Source: Phlegmacium glaucopus
Lineage: Eukaryota > Basidiomycota > Agaricomycetes > Agaricales > Cortinariaceae
Direction: 5' to 3'
Assembly: GCA_015039465.1 (NCBI GenBank)
Contig: MU130477.1
Location: forward strand, 35,286-86,939
Length of the DNA stretch: 51,654 bases
Positions 1-12,040 of this stretch are shown here, in pieces (position 1 is the stretch's first letter; the number at the start of each line of letters is the position of its first letter). Position numbers and translations under genes: made by a program. A model generated the notes under the pieces. The model searched no databases. It was not told where the DNA came from and saw nothing but the letters and a program-made list of their open reading frames with translations.

Positions 1-1
1 A

Positions 2-784
2 CGGATCTGGAATACAGCCACAGGAGAGTGTGAAGCAGAGCTAGAAGGACATTCATATGCAGTTATTTCTGCTGCCTTCTCTCCTGATGGCATGCATATT
101 GTGTCTGCAGCTTATGATTACACTGCACGGATCTGGAATACAGCCACAGGAGAGTGTGAAGCAGAGCTGAAAGTAGATTCACCCAGTGAATTTTCTGCTG
201 TCTTCTCTCCTGATAGTATGCATTTTGTGTCTCCACCCTATGATCATGCAGTACAGATCTGGAATACAGCCACAGGAGAGTGTGAAGCAGAGCTAAAAGG
301 ACATTCATCCCAGGTCCAATCTGCTGTCTTCTCTTCTGATGGTATGCATATTGTGTCTGTATCTTCTGATGACACTGCATGGATATGGAATACAGCCACA
401 GGTGAGTGTGAATCAGAGCTAAAAGAATATACCTCTGTTCCATCTTCATCTGATAATACTCAATTACATGTTGTAATGCCACTTCCTGATGGTGTTTTTA
501 CCTGGAGAGATTCTTATGGCCACATTCATCTCTCATCCCAGCCATCTTTCCTTGTAATATCTGAAAACACCATATTTCACACCAAAAACCTTCAGAGAAT
601 CTGGGTTCCACCTTCTTTCTGCAAACCAAAAACTATCAGTCAACATTTGTCTAAGATATGCCTTGGATATACATCAGGAGAGGTTTTAGTTTTAGAGGTA
701 TGTGTGATTCTTAAATTTTACCAAGCATTTTTCCTTCATTGCTCAACTTTCAACTTTTGTTCTCAAATATAGTTTCTGGATTAA
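2..784 (+). CDS. WD40-repeat protein, C-terminal part (5' end outside window)
   Basis: The frame is open from base 2 and shows at least three WD40 repeats. Each ends in a near-identical block (IWNTATGECEAEL) followed by a GH-type turn and an FSPDGMHIVS strand. Beyond about residue 140 is a non-repeat tail with RIWVPPSFCK and CLGYTSGEVLVLE. A GT-AG intron of 75 bp (698-772) fits better than read-through. It follows the codon for the E of VLE, and the second exon adds FLD and stops at 782-784. Such tails are common in fungal NACHT-WD40 (NLR-like) and other multi-WD40 proteins. The near-identity of the repeats suggests recent repeat amplification, as in fungal recognition genes. The N-terminal effector/NACHT part would lie to the left of the window, so its presence is inference. 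WD40 propellers act as protein-interaction platforms in the cytosol. Confidence 0.8.
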
Positions 785-2009
785 AATTGTAAACTTCTCA
801 TCAAGCCTGACTGATTGTTACCACAAGACAATTATTTTCCATTCCCTTATTGTTGTCACTTGTCAATCTTTTTTGCCACCTCTCATTATGTTCTTAGATC
901 CACTTCCATTTTCTTGGTCTTTTTACTCTACATGTAGTGCTTTGAATTGGGACCAGTGAAGTGTCAGGGAATGCCTTAGCTATGCCACTTATTTACCTTC
1001 TTAGTGTACACATCCACCACCTCTTCTTTTTTTACACACACATTTGATCCACAGTTACAAATGTTTGCCATCTATATTTAATTTCTCTATTGATAGTTAC
1101 CTGTTGGAGTATGTAATTGTAAGGAATAGAGAATTCCTATGCACAGATTAAAAACAGCATCACATGACACAGGTCAGAAGGACTTCTCATTTTGGTATCT
1201 CGTGAGTGGCCCTCTGTATGTGGCTTACATTGTTTGAAGTAGTAGAAATACAGTAGAAATGTACAGAGAATATCATTATTCTTTACCCAGTTATCCCCCT
1301 TGATATTTGTGGCATTTGAACCTGCACCCTTAATCTATATTACATCTGGAGCCCACCACCATTGTGAACCTAGTCAATGGATTCCATACCCATAAACCCA
1401 TCGGAAGCCACACACCACCACAAACCACACATCATCAAGGTGAACCACCCACCCACCCACCCACCCCCATCATTCCAAAGCCACTGTTACGACTTCAAAC
1501 GATTCAGAGGATTCTGATTGTAGACAGTCGTTTAAAGATCAATTCATCGTAATAAGAGCTCAGAAGAATACTAAGAGAGTTGTTCTCGAAGTAGAGTCTT
1601 AGGAGTTTGAGGAAGTTCAAGAGCAAAGTAACCAAGTTAGATTCTCAAGAATTAGCTAAGGTTACATCGAGTAGTAAATACTGTTTTTATAGTGAAGAAA
1701 GAGAGTTGTGTATATGATGAAACAGGTGCATGGTAGGAAGGTATGCATATGTATAAATAGACAAAACAATGAAAGAGGGGAGGTAAGCATGTGGGGACGG
1801 AGATGAAAAGAAGAAGTGAAGGTGCATGTAGATGAAACGGGCATGTGTTCGGTGGAGATAAATAAAAAGAAAAAGTTCGTAACAGCCACAGCCACCTGTC
1901 AGGAGTGCCAAATGATCATTAAGGAGTGACTGAGCTGTCCCCATGCCTCTTGTCCTCTCACCAAAACATAAATGACTCTCCAGCACGTAGCCACCACTAT
2001 CAGTGCATT
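785..2009. other. Gene-free stretch
   Basis: No recognisable gene. AT-rich, with a short CCCA-type simple repeat near 1445-1470. Minus-strand ORFs here are low-complexity hydrophobic shadows. Confidence 0.5.
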
Positions 2010-2215
2010 GAAACACAGCACTGAAAGTGAGAACAGTGAAAGCAAGTGCACCTAAAGTGAGAGTGCTCAAAGTGAGAACACCAAAAAGTGAGAATGAGAG
2101 TACTGTGAGTGAATGCACCAAGAGTGAGAATACTGCAGGTGAACACACCAATAATGAGCACATCACAAACGAGAGCACCAAGAGCAAGGACACAGAGAGC
2201 AATCTTACCTGTTCC
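2010..2215 (+). repeat. Degenerate minisatellite (AGTGAGAAYRCC-like)
   Basis: A short unit resembling AGTGAGAACACC recurs imperfectly about a dozen times. It gives a Ser/Glu/Thr/Asn-rich reading in one frame and a hydrophobic one on the other strand. I see no gene start or domain, so I treat it as a repeat rather than coding sequence. Confidence 0.5.
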
Positions 2216-2351
2216 GGAAAATTGGACAAAAGCAAGCCAACAAGTTACAACTGGTAGAAGAAACATCAGTACAACCAAGATAAGAGGGGGAAACAAGGAA
2301 GGACTTACCATGGCAAAGGGAATTTGTGCTATGCCAGGGCCAGGAACCAGA

Positions 2352-4642
2352 CACATTATCACACACCAATACTGATTGGTAGTGTGGGTACAAAGCTTAA
2401 AAGTTGCCATCATGAAAATAAGCGGACTTTGAATTCACTTACCTCTTTTGGAAGCAGCCCTGAATCACATTCCTGGTCAACAAATCATTTGTTCAACATT
2501 ATCATCCTCATTGCTCATCATATTCTCAATGTCTCACACTATGCTATCTATCATTTACACTATCAACATGCTCCTAAACATCTACCATCCTTTTGTTCCT
2601 TGGCTAGCTATTCAACAAAGCGATCAATCCACTATTCACATTGGTCATCAGCTCACGTTATAAATCATTGTTTGTGTTGTTATAACACTAACCAGAGAGA
2701 GTGGACCAGTCTTTAGGTCAAGAGACTCCCTGTTGTTCATTTAGGGAAGGTGTAACCTTGACTTATAACACACTTGAAAGGTGGTTGAGGCACAAGAGTA
2801 AGGAAGAGGATGAGGATGAAAAAGAAAGAGTCTTTGGTGAGACTATAGCGGTTGACAGTAGAGGACAGTGACAGTAAGGGACTGAAAAAGCGAACTTAGA
2901 GGGAGGAATTCACTGGAATTCCACTGAGAAGATGACTGTTGGGGAGTAAAAATGAATTGAGGTGAACTACCTATCCTGGTACAAAAGAGCAGTATTTATA
3001 CCCTAAGGATGAGGCTATGTAGAACAATAACAAGGAAAGAAGTACGTGCTGTCAAAGGAAGAAAGATAAAGAGAGGACAGCTGTGAGAAGAAAAGAACAA
3101 TGGAAAAGAAGAAGGAACAATAAAAAAAAATCTGTAAAGTGTCAAAGTGTGAGAGAAAAGAAGAGAAGGCAGTGTACATAAGTCCAATAGCAAAAATATA
3201 TCAACTCCATAGGTGTGTGGTCATGTCAAAAATGTGAAAGGTCCTGAGTCAACACTTGAAAGGCACAGCCTTGTTCCCCAGAAAATACTACTTGCCCATG
3301 ATCCCATGTCATGCAGCCTTGATACATCAGGAAAAACACTTTGGCTCTAAGAGTCTCTCAGAGCAACCTCAAAAATTTAAGTCTACAAATCATTAAAAAA
3401 TGCATTTGAAACATATTTATTTTTTTGAGCTTGGCCTGAGAGACTCCCAGAGTAGCTAGAGTGTCTTAGAGCTACAGTGTTTTTTCTGATGCTATCCAAG
3501 GACACCTCAGGACAACCTAGGACAGCATAGATAAAATTTTGAGTCTCACACATTTGCTCAGGACACCTTTAGTGTATCCTGGTGCATTGACCATCTGGAT
3601 TAAATCACATCAGGAGGCCCTGGGAGTCCCTTAGATTTATTTGCTAGACAATATTCAACCGCCGTGTCCAGAAAAGGATTTTGCAATTTTCTCAATAAGG
3701 AGAGCTGCTATTAATATAATTTAAACATATTCAGGGTCCTAAAACAATTCTCTACCACCTTTAAAAAATTTCCTTTTTTGGAATTTTATGTAATCTACCC
3801 TGACCATATGCTCGAAATCATGCTTATCTGTGATCATGTGACCAATGGTCTGTGCGCCATCCAAAAGATATATAAACCACCCACAATTTTGTTTTCTTAT
3901 TTCCTACTTCCCCCAGTATTATAGTACTAGTATATAACTTTGTATCACTATTTTATTATTATTTTATTACTAGTATATATGAATTGAATATGATTTTATT
4001 ATATTATTATTATTCTGTTGTGTGAGACTATTTAAATATCTGGTTTATATATGCTCTAGCATCAGATCCAAAGGGACTAAGGCTGCCTCAGGGATGCTCT
4101 CAGGTTGCCTCAGGACACTCTTAGGTTGCCCCAGGACATACCCAGGACATACCTAGGACCTCTGAGTTTTCAAAAAAAAAAGACATTGGAATAATACCTT
4201 CTTAGAGCACTCTTGGAGCTCTAAGAGCTCTAGGGGTGTCCTAGAGTATTTTAGAGTGTCCTTAGAGTGTCCTAGGGCAAAAGTGTTTTTCCTGATGTAA
4301 CACTTGACACACTGTGAGAATAATCCTCTGCTGCTGATTCATCTGCAATTCCTGCTTAGTCATGATCCTCCTGGACTTCCTAAATTGTCATAAAGAGGGT
4401 GGGAAGGTACCATGTGAATGATGGCTTTGGTAGTGAACAATAAGATAAGAGGTAGATAATTGAGGATAGGGGACTGAGTGTGATCCAAGAGCGAGGGATG
4501 GCAAGATAGATGGCTGAAGTGAAAACTTGTGGGTCCATAGCCACAACAACAATGACAAAGCCTCTGACATAATGGGAGATGTAGCTGATGCATCCATAAA
4601 GAGGCCGTTCTTGAAATGATGGACCAAAGATATGATCGAACA
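2352..4642 (+). mobile_element. TRIM/LTR-element copy A (internal piece plus LTR-like block)
   Basis: Bases 2352-2663 match the reverse complement of 6080-6376. Bases 2678-4642 match the reverse complement of 6377-7405 once the MITE at 3325-4297 is removed, leaving about 1.0 kb in both copies. The block begins TGTTATAACAC and carries no coding domains. Copy A is arranged internal-then-block and copy B (reverse strand) block-then-internal. That is expected if the block is an LTR of a short non-autonomous element (TRIM/LARD) and each copy kept only one LTR. ORFs in the block are translated repeat sequence. The LTR identity is inferred, not proven by a binding site. Confidence 0.55.
3325..4297. 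mobile_element. 973-bp MITE with CATCAGGAAAA termini, TA target duplication
   Basis: Perfect inverted termini CATCAGGAAAAACACTTT are flanked by TA on both sides (3323-3324 and 4298-4299). The empty site is visible in copy B near 6735, which has a single TA. Internally it is rich in TCCTGAGG/CTTAGAG-like motifs. A second copy lies in opposite orientation at 16197-17115. It has no transposase. The CATCAG ends and TA duplication match the Plavaka elements in this window. Confidence 0.85.
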
Positions 4643-5089
4643 TGAGCCAATTGTTAGGGCAACTGCGACGCTGACTTAGTCAAGCTAGCAGGGGATCCAA
4701 AGTTAATAATATTTCAGAAAAGATATCTACAAATGACTTACCTAGCAGGGGATCCAAAGAGGAAAGGATGGGGATCCCTGCTAGGCTGGGGGTGTTTAAG
4801 TACTAATATGGACATAACGGAGATATAAAATAAATAAAGGAATGATACAATAATAATTAATTAATTAAATAAGAAGTGGTGTGATGTGAAAAATAGAAAT
4901 AAAAGACAGAGTGAAACGGAGGATCGGAGTCGGAGCGGTGATACACTGTCAGTACGCTAGGTGCTGTACTAACTGAGGTGTGATGCGGCTCGGGGCTTCG
5001 GTGGCCTAAACACTGAGTCAAGTGTATGCAGAAAGGTTCCAACTAAGGTAGGGCGACGGGATATGAGACGAGCAAAATGAGGAGCGATG
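4643..5089. other. Gene-free stretch
   Basis: No gene seen. The motif CTAGCAGGGGATCCAAAG occurs twice (about 4685 and 4742), a short direct repeat of unknown meaning. Confidence 0.4.
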
Positions 5090-5280
5090 TAATGACGAAA
5101 GGGCGACGAAGTAACGAAGTGGCGACGCAGTGATGAAGGGGAGACGCAGTGACGAAGGGGAGATGCGGTGATGAAGGGGAGACGCAGTGACAAAGGGGAG
5201 ACGCAGTGACGAAGGGGAGACGCAGTGATGAAGGGGAGACACAGTGACGAAGGGGCGACGCAGTGACGAAGTATAGTCGC
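5090..5280. repeat. Minisatellite, about 19-bp unit (GACGCAGTGACGAAGGGGA)
   Basis: About ten head-to-tail copies of a 19-bp unit with few substitutions (ACG/ATG, GGGGAG/GGGGCG). The long minus-strand ORFs (SPLRHCVSPSSLR-type repeats) are translations of the repeat and not genes. Confidence 0.85.
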
Positions 5281-5764
5281 TGTATGGGCGACTCGCAGTA
5301 AAACACAAATGAAACGAAGGCAAACGACGAGAGAGACGATGACAAGACTTAATTCTATACTCTGGGGAGAGAGGCGAATACTTTCTTATTGTTCTGTAAC
5401 TAAGTTACATGGGTTTTTTATAGTAGAGGTGATTAGAATAAATGGGGAAATGAAGCACAAGGTGTGTGGAGTAAATAGCATCAAAAAGCCTAAGGAGTTA
5501 AGTGAGAAAATACAAAAAGTCGCACCATAAGATAAAAGGAGCATGGAGAATAACTGGTAGCTAGGTAACAGTAAAATGATGTGAACATGATTTTGGCACG
5601 GTGAGGGGATGCATAAAAGTAGGAATGATAGGAAATCAAAAGAAGCAAAGTGATGCGCAGCATGGGCGACTTTTAGGAAAATAGGTAATGATGAAGATGG
5701 TGAACAGGGTGGAAAGGGCGATGTAGCAACAAGAGGGGTGATGTAGGACTGAAAGGTGTGACAT
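5281..5764. other. Spacer between two minisatellites
   Basis: No recognisable gene or domain on either strand. Confidence 0.4.
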
Positions 5765-5915
5765 AGTGACAAGGGCAATGTGGCAATGAGAGGGGCGATA
5801 TGGCGACTAGAGGGGCGACATGGCGATGAGAGGGGTGACGTAGCGACGAGAGGGGCGACGTAGCGATGAGAGGGGTGACATAGCGACTAGAGGGGCGACA
5901 TGGCGACAAAAGGGC
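5765..5915. repeat. Minisatellite, about 20-bp unit (GACGAGAGGGGCGACGTAGC)
   Basis: About seven copies of a 20-bp unit. It shares the core GGGGCGACG-AGTGAC/AGCGAC with the array at 5090-5280, suggesting common origin. The direct copies are contiguous, with no unique spacers, so it is not a CRISPR array. Confidence 0.75.
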
Positions 5916-6079
5916 AATTCCAGTTGGTAGAGCATAGCCATGTTCATCAGCGGAACTATGGGGTTCTGGAGTAAAGCGGTGATGGAAGTGGAGTTGGACG
6001 GAAGGTTGGAGGTTGTTGGAAAGGTGGGGTGTATGATTCTGAGGTTGAGGTTTGGGTTGAAGTCGGGTGTCCCCTAACA

Positions 6080-7405
6080 CCGATGACCAATGCGAATAGT
6101 AGATTGATCGCTTTGCTGGATCGCTAGCCAAGGAACAAATGGATGGTAGATGCTTAGGAGCATATTGATAGTGTAAACAATGGAGAGCATGGTGACAGAC
6201 ATTGAGGATATGATGAGCAATGAGGATGATAATGTTGAATGAATGATTTTATTGACCAGGAATGCAATTCAGGGCTGCTTCCAAAATAGGTGAGTGAATT
6301 CAAAGTCTGCTTATTTTTGTGATGGCAAATTTTAAGCTTTCTTCTCACACTACCAATCAGTATTGGTGCGTGATAGCGTTTGATTGTATCTTTGGCCCAT
6401 CATTTCAAGAACAGCCCATTTATGGATGCATCAGCTACATCTCCCATTATGTAAAAGGCTTTGTCATTGTTGTTGTGGCTATGGACCCACAAGTCTTCCC
6501 CTCAGCTATCTACCTTGCCATACCTTGCTCCTGGATCACACTCAGTCCCCTATCCTCAATTATCTACCTCTTATCTTATCATTCACTGCCAAAACCATCA
6601 TTCACGTGGTACCTGAAGCCTTCCCACCCTCTCTATGACAACTTAGGAAGTCCAGGAGGATCACAACTAAGCAGGAATTGCAGATGAATCAGCAGCAGAG
6701 GATTATTCTCACAGTGTGTCAAGTGTTATCAAGGCTGCATGACATGGGATCATGGGCAAGTAGTATTTTCTGGGGAACAAGGCTGTGCCTTTCAAGTGTT
6801 GACTCAGGACCTTTCACATTTTTGACATGACCACACACCTATGGAGTTGATATATTTTTGCTATTGGACTATGTACACTGCCTTCTTTTCTTTTCTCTCA
6901 CACTTTGACACTTTACAGATTTTTTTATTGTTCCTTCTTCTTTTCCATTGTTCTTTTCTTCTCACAGCTGTCCTCTCTTCATCATTCTCCCTTTGACAGT
7001 GCATACTTCTTTCTTTTTATTGTTCTACATAGCCTCATCCTTAGGGTATAAATACTGCTCTTTTGTACCAGGATAGGTAGTTTCTCCCAATTCATTCTTA
7101 GTCCCCTACAGTCATCATCTCAGTGGAGTTCCAGTGAATTCCTCCCTCAAGTTCGCTTTTTCAGCCTTTTATCTGTTACTGTCCTATACTGTCTACTGCT
7201 ATAGTCTTACTGAAGACTCTTTCTTACCCATCCTCATCCTTGTCCTCTACCTCAGTCACCTTCCAAGATCTTCATCCTCATCCTCCTCTACTCTCTTCTA
7301 ACCAAGTGTGCTTGCTAGTCTCTGGTTATACCTTCCCTAAATGAACACAGGGGGATATTCTGACCTAAAGTCTGGTCCAGTTCCCTCTGGTTGGTGTTTT
7401 ATAAC
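6080..7405 (-). mobile_element. TRIM/LTR-element copy B
   Basis: Inverted relative to copy A. 6377-7405 is the approximately 1.0-kb LTR-like block (uninterrupted, without the MITE) and 6080-6376 the internal piece. It preserves the empty target site for the MITE in copy A. The ORF at 6319-6687 is a conserved but domain-free translation of the block. Confidence 0.55.
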
Positions 7406-9716
7406 TGTTAAATGAGTAGTTATCTTATCTACTAGATTAGATTAGATACAAGTAGATACTCGTAGTGTAGATGTCCGTACCACCAGACCAACATGTGATA
7501 GCCATCACACATGTGCGATCCTTATCACGCATATGCTACCCCAGGTAGCTTCTAGGGGCTGTGTTGTAGGCATGCACACAGACCATCTACAATAGTATAT
7601 AAGCAGTAGATACAACCGCTAATATACTTCACTTGGATATACATCTAAGTACCTAGTTAGTAGCACACTCTACATACCAAAGGTAAGCTAGTAAGATAAC
7701 CACGACCAGCTCTGCGCATACAAGCAACTAGTTTGCTGCACAACAATAACAACACAAACAACAATTTATACCGGACCAGAGTAATGTATAACAGAATGTA
7801 ACAATTTTGCAGATAATAAAGAAAAATTTGATGTCTCACTTAGGTGCTCTGTGTCATATTCCATTATACATTACTCCGGTCCAGTAATGTAACTGCACAG
7901 AGGTTGTTGAGAAAAAGTGTATTTTCAAGATTATAAAATCTCTACTCAAAACAATAACTCAATCAATACTTTATACAATCTTATAATGCAAGTTGGGTTT
8001 TCTAGAAAGTATAACCTTTCCAAAACTTTGAATTTCACTTCAACTAGTACACACAATAACAACAATGATTTGGATCAATTGAAGGATGATCAAACTTTTA
8101 AGTAGTCTTGCAATTTATGGCTTGCACCAACAATCAGTCAAAGAATTCCTAAGACTTTACTGATTGATTTAACTTGTGTACACAAAAGTCCAAGACTTTA
8201 TTACAACTTCAAAAAATTTGCATACACTAGAAGACTCCTTGCTTCTGCTATGACTTTAACACAATCACAACTTTTACAACAATTCAACAATTGTTATAAC
8301 AAGTCCAACACTCTGAGAAACTGATCTGTATTCAATACCCAAATCTCAAAGACAAGTGTTCTTGCTCAATGTCTAAGACAGTGAGCTGTACTAGGTTGCA
8401 AATGAGGGGGGAAAGAAAGAATCCAATTTTCTGACTATTTACAAACCCTGGGAGGTATTTTATACATTTGAGATATTTAAAAATAGATAATGTCCAAAAA
8501 TAGATATACTGGTTCCTGGTACCCTTACTTTGGTTCTGGCACCATGTGCACTCATTGTTCCTGAAAATATAGGGGTTGTCTATTTTTAGCCCCATGTTAC
8601 TAATTTTAGGTAGTTTCCACCCCTCTTGATGATAACTGTGCCTATTGTGCCTGGAAACAATCTTTATGATTGTTCAGCACTCCCCCTATCCTTAATCATC
8701 ATGATTCCCACACAATCACATGGTTCCACTATCTTGGTTATTCTGCTTCCACTGTTGCTAGGGCACCAACCTTCCCCTGAATATTTATTAATAATATTCT
8801 GTTGCTCCACAATCACACCCCATGACATTGCTAACCCAATATTGTTTATTTAACTTTTCCTGTGCCAAGTCTATAAGGATATTCATGGATTTATTGGTTT
8901 TAATCCAGACATGCAATTTGTAGTGTAACAAATGATAGTCTATTGACCACACTTATTAACTATATGCATTTAAGTCACACAGTAATAGGTCTCATCAGCA
9001 GTTGTAGGGTAGACAACTCTGATTCCCTTGTTTATTATCAGCTGTATTAGCCAGTTATTGGTGCATTAATTAATATTTATGCTGAAATAATAGATAAAAA
9101 TTGCAAAAACCATGCTTATGCAGATTTAAATCATATCACCAGCTCCATTGGAGTTGTCTCCAGTAGTCTGTACTCCATACCAGTGCTTTCCTTTACTTCC
9201 GGAATTACTCTTTCTTCATCCAACTCCAAGACTTCTCTGTATCATTCCAGCTCTTCCAACATTACTCCAAACATTTCCCTCATCATCACCATAATGACTA
9301 TTTCTTTGTCATCACTTTCCCACTATCAGTTAGCACACCTGCTACAGATTATTCACCCAAGAATGCAGGACCTTCCAGGAGAAGAACACAGCACTTTATA
9401 TTTATCTTTTATATTTCAGTTGCTATTCCTTTTATTATTTAAGTACTCGAAGCTTGTATGTATTCCTCAGTTTCAATTATCAACTTAGTTTCCTCCTCTT
9501 GTTTGTCCTCTAAGTCTCTGAGGCTTCCATCTTATTCCTTTCTCTTCCAGTTCCAAAATCAGGACACTATAGGAGTTGGGCGGCACAGCACATACACTGA
9601 GGCCATAGTCCTTTCCATTACTTGTTCTGGTTCTGTTCCATCCATGCAATGTTGAATACATGGGGGATTTTTGCACATTGGCTGGGTACTAGTAGACTTG
9701 CTGGGACTTGTTGTTA
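7406..9716. other. Gene-poor stretch, probable retroelement debris
   Basis: No domain recognised. Contains an imperfect inverted repeat (7773-7797 with 7858-7882) and AT-rich sequence. The stretch 9480-9716 lies just downstream of the Gag-like ORF and may be its 3' region, but I see no protease, reverse transcriptase or integrase motif. Confidence 0.4.
7773..7882. repeat. Inverted repeat with 25-bp arms
   Basis: GGACCAGAGTAATGTATAA at 7773 is matched, inverted, at 7858-7882 with a few mismatches. The 60-bp loop holds AATAAAG. It could be a tiny foldback element or a transcript-end hairpin. Confidence 0.5.
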
Positions 9717-11267
9717 TTACCTGACGTGGGCTCGGTGGTACTGGAAATGGCATGTGATCCAGGAATTTGGTATGTATTTGATTTGTTTCATATGGTGTGC
9801 AGCAGTTTCATGTGATTTCAGATAAATGGTAGATGTCTGCATTGTCTGGGGCGACTTATGATGAGGGGTAGTGAATGGAGATGCTTCGAGACGATTTCGA
9901 ACTGTGTTACTGGCATTGCTATTACTATATTTGCCCTTCAGCATGCCCATCTTTTCGTGATGGCGTACAAGCCTAGGCCTAGTCGATAATTCATTTGGTA
10001 ATTCTTTTGGTGCATCTTTTGAGGGTGTGACCTTGGGATTGGTAAATGGTGGTGATGCATCGAGTACTACTTCTGTACTAATAGATTGTTTGTTTGATAA
10101 TTTGGTGTCTTGCAGCAACAAAATGATCTTTGATTTGATAAGGCCGTCAATGGCCTGTTGGGTCTTTGTGATCTCCGGAAATGAACCAGTAGCGAGTTTG
10201 CTTGATGATTTCTGCTGCGTTGTTGGCAGAGAGAGGCTTGACGATGTGTGGCATGGCAACGAGGCCACATCTGACTTGTTATTCAAAATTTCGGGGAACG
10301 GTGGAGGTGAACTAATCATCAATCCGATATTGCTCGCTTGTTGAGTCTTCAAGCTCTTAGTGATTGAAAATAAGCATAGGCTTTCATTTAGCAATGTTGG
10401 ATAGGTGCTGGGACCTCTGGATGGCTGACTATTCGAGTGTATTGGGCTGGGATGTGTCTCTGGCTCGGATTCACAGACGTTCAGAATCTCTGGTATGATT
10501 TCTTTAATTGATGGCTTGACTATATCAAAGGTTTTGGATTGAAATGGCACAGGTGTGATGAGCTGGGGTAAGCGCGTAGTGGCTAAATTCGTAGATGGAC
10601 ATGTTTCAAGTGTTGAATCCAATGGGACAGGTAGCGATGTTGAGGATTTGATTGAATCTTCTTGTACTTTGATCTTGGGCCTAGATTCAGTGATAGTTGA
10701 CGATGTGAGAATGAAAATTGATGCAGAATATATGTCTTTGAGTGGCCAGGGGTCATCTGGGTGATGGAACAGGTTTTTCATGCGTAATTGAAGTCGTACT
10801 TGAGCTTGGAGGTTTGCCTGAAGGCCTCGAAGGAAAAAATTGCTAACTTCTCGGTTACTGAGTCTTGATTTTGACTGAAGATACATGGCAATACGTAAAA
10901 ATGACCAATAATACTGTCCAAACTCGTCTTGATTCCTAATTGATGTGAGTACTTGATTTTCTACAAGTTTCTCGAGATCCGATATCAAGTATTTCCAGCT
11001 GTCTATAGCTCCAGGATACAAATTAATGAGTTCTGCCTTGAAATTTGCCCAATTACTCATATTTACTGATGTCTGCATGCTCCATAACTTGTATTCTTCA
11101 TCTGGTGCATAACGGATGGTCCATATAATAAGCTCTTGTTGGCTGAGACCATGTTGAGTTCCTAGTTGAGCAATTTCATCAAGAAATCGGATGAGCGATG
11201 ATGGTTTTCCGTCAAATTTGGGCACAGATGGATCATATCGAGACAGCATTTTGAAAAATGAATCCAT
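9717..11267 (-). CDS. Retrotransposon Gag-like protein
   Basis: Uninterrupted 516-codon frame. Residues about 10-170 resemble the helical retrotransposon Gag domain of fungal LTR elements: PKFDGKPSSLIRFLDEIAQL, then Trp/Tyr-rich helices (IIWTIRYAPDEEYKLW, NWANFKAELINLYPG) and a final leucine-rich segment. The remaining 340 residues are Ser/Thr/Pro/Lys-rich with no zinc knuckle seen. No pol gene follows, so this is either a Gag-only remnant or a domesticated or non-autonomous element. The start at 11267 is the first Met of the conserved block. It would form particles if part of a live element. The family assignment rests on pattern only. Confidence 0.6.
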   Translation of the reverse strand: MDSFFKMLSRYDPSVPKFDGKPSSLIRFLDEIAQLGTQHGLSQQELIIWTIRYAPDEEYKLWSMQTSVNMSNWANFKAELINLYPGAIDSWKYLISDLEKLVENQVLTSIRNQDEFGQYYWSFLRIAMYLQSKSRLSNREVSNFFLRGLQANLQAQVRLQLRMKNLFHHPDDPWPLKDIYSASIFILTSSTITESRPKIKVQEDSIKSSTSLPVPLDSTLETCPSTNLATTRLPQLITPVPFQSKTFDIVKPSIKEIIPEILNVCESEPETHPSPIHSNSQPSRGPSTYPTLLNESLCLFSITKSLKTQQASNIGLMISSPPPFPEILNNKSDVASLPCHTSSSLSLPTTQQKSSSKLATGSFPEITKTQQAIDGLIKSKIILLLQDTKLSNKQSISTEVVLDASPPFTNPKVTPSKDAPKELPNELSTRPRLVRHHEKMGMLKGKYSNSNASNTVRNRLEASPFTTPHHKSPQTMQTSTIYLKSHETAAHHMKQIKYIPNSWITCHFQYHRAHVR

Positions 11268-12040
11268 GGCTTTGGTGAACTATTTCGGGTTGACAGTATG
11301 TGGACGAATATCAATGGGAGTTTAATTGATGGGGATTCCAAGTCCAATAGTTAGATAGTGATGTGCGAGGATGTCTTTGACGATACAGACCCTGAAAGGG
11401 TGAAACGAGATCTATGATTGGGCTGCTAAGCTTAACTTGACGCTGGTGAAATTTGGATATGTGATATGCGAAGGGTGTTCCTGATCAGATGTGATGTGAT
11501 CGTAGATCGATGTTGATAGATGTGGCTAGTAATGACTGTGGGCTTTTGAGATGATGGATGCTGTTGTGCTGTCTTGACAACCAAATATGGAACTTGCCCC
11601 CTTGCAGTGGGCTCCAATTGTGGGGAATAGTTTCTGGGTGTGAGTATATAGGGGGGGAAGTTGACTCCGTCAACTTGAGTGATCCAATTTGTTGTTTTTT
11701 GGTTTATTATTTAAGTGCTTCCGTTTTTCCATGTTATTATACTACAATATAACTACAGCTTTTTATACCTTTAGTTTGTAGTAGTAGTATAGTACTATGT
11801 TTTGAAAATGGATATATGGGAATCTAAGATCCGAGAGTAAAAACGGAGAGATAAATTTGTATGTAAGAATGTAATTTCGGGGTAATTTCCAAAGGGGGAA
11901 TGGATTTGAAATTGATAAAATAGGAAATGTACAAATTTAGAAAATGTAACACGGTACAAAATTCCGTGTATGTAACATGTGATATAATGAATTTGAGATT
12001 ATTAAAATGGTAATAATTCGAGGTAGGGAGAATTCCCTCC
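11268..12040. other. Upstream flank of the Gag-like ORF
   Basis: No gene recognised. AT-rich with a TGTAACACGGTA...CCGTGTATGTAACA inverted motif near 11947-11975. It may hold LTR or leader sequence of the Gag element. Confidence 0.35.

Noticed and set aside
62..482. 139-codon minus-strand ORF at the left edge
   Set aside because: It mirrors the WD40 repeats on the other strand.
4969..5345. Overlapping minus-strand ORFs rich in SPLRHCVSPSSLR
   Set aside because: They are translations of the 19-bp minisatellite in all three frames.
5090..5915. Possible CRISPR-like array
   Set aside because: Repeats are contiguous with no unique spacers and the host looks eukaryotic.
6319..6687. Protein-coding gene in TRIM copy B
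   Set aside because: Similar ORF in copy A is in a different frame arrangement and shows no domain; it is conserved as DNA repeat, not as protein.
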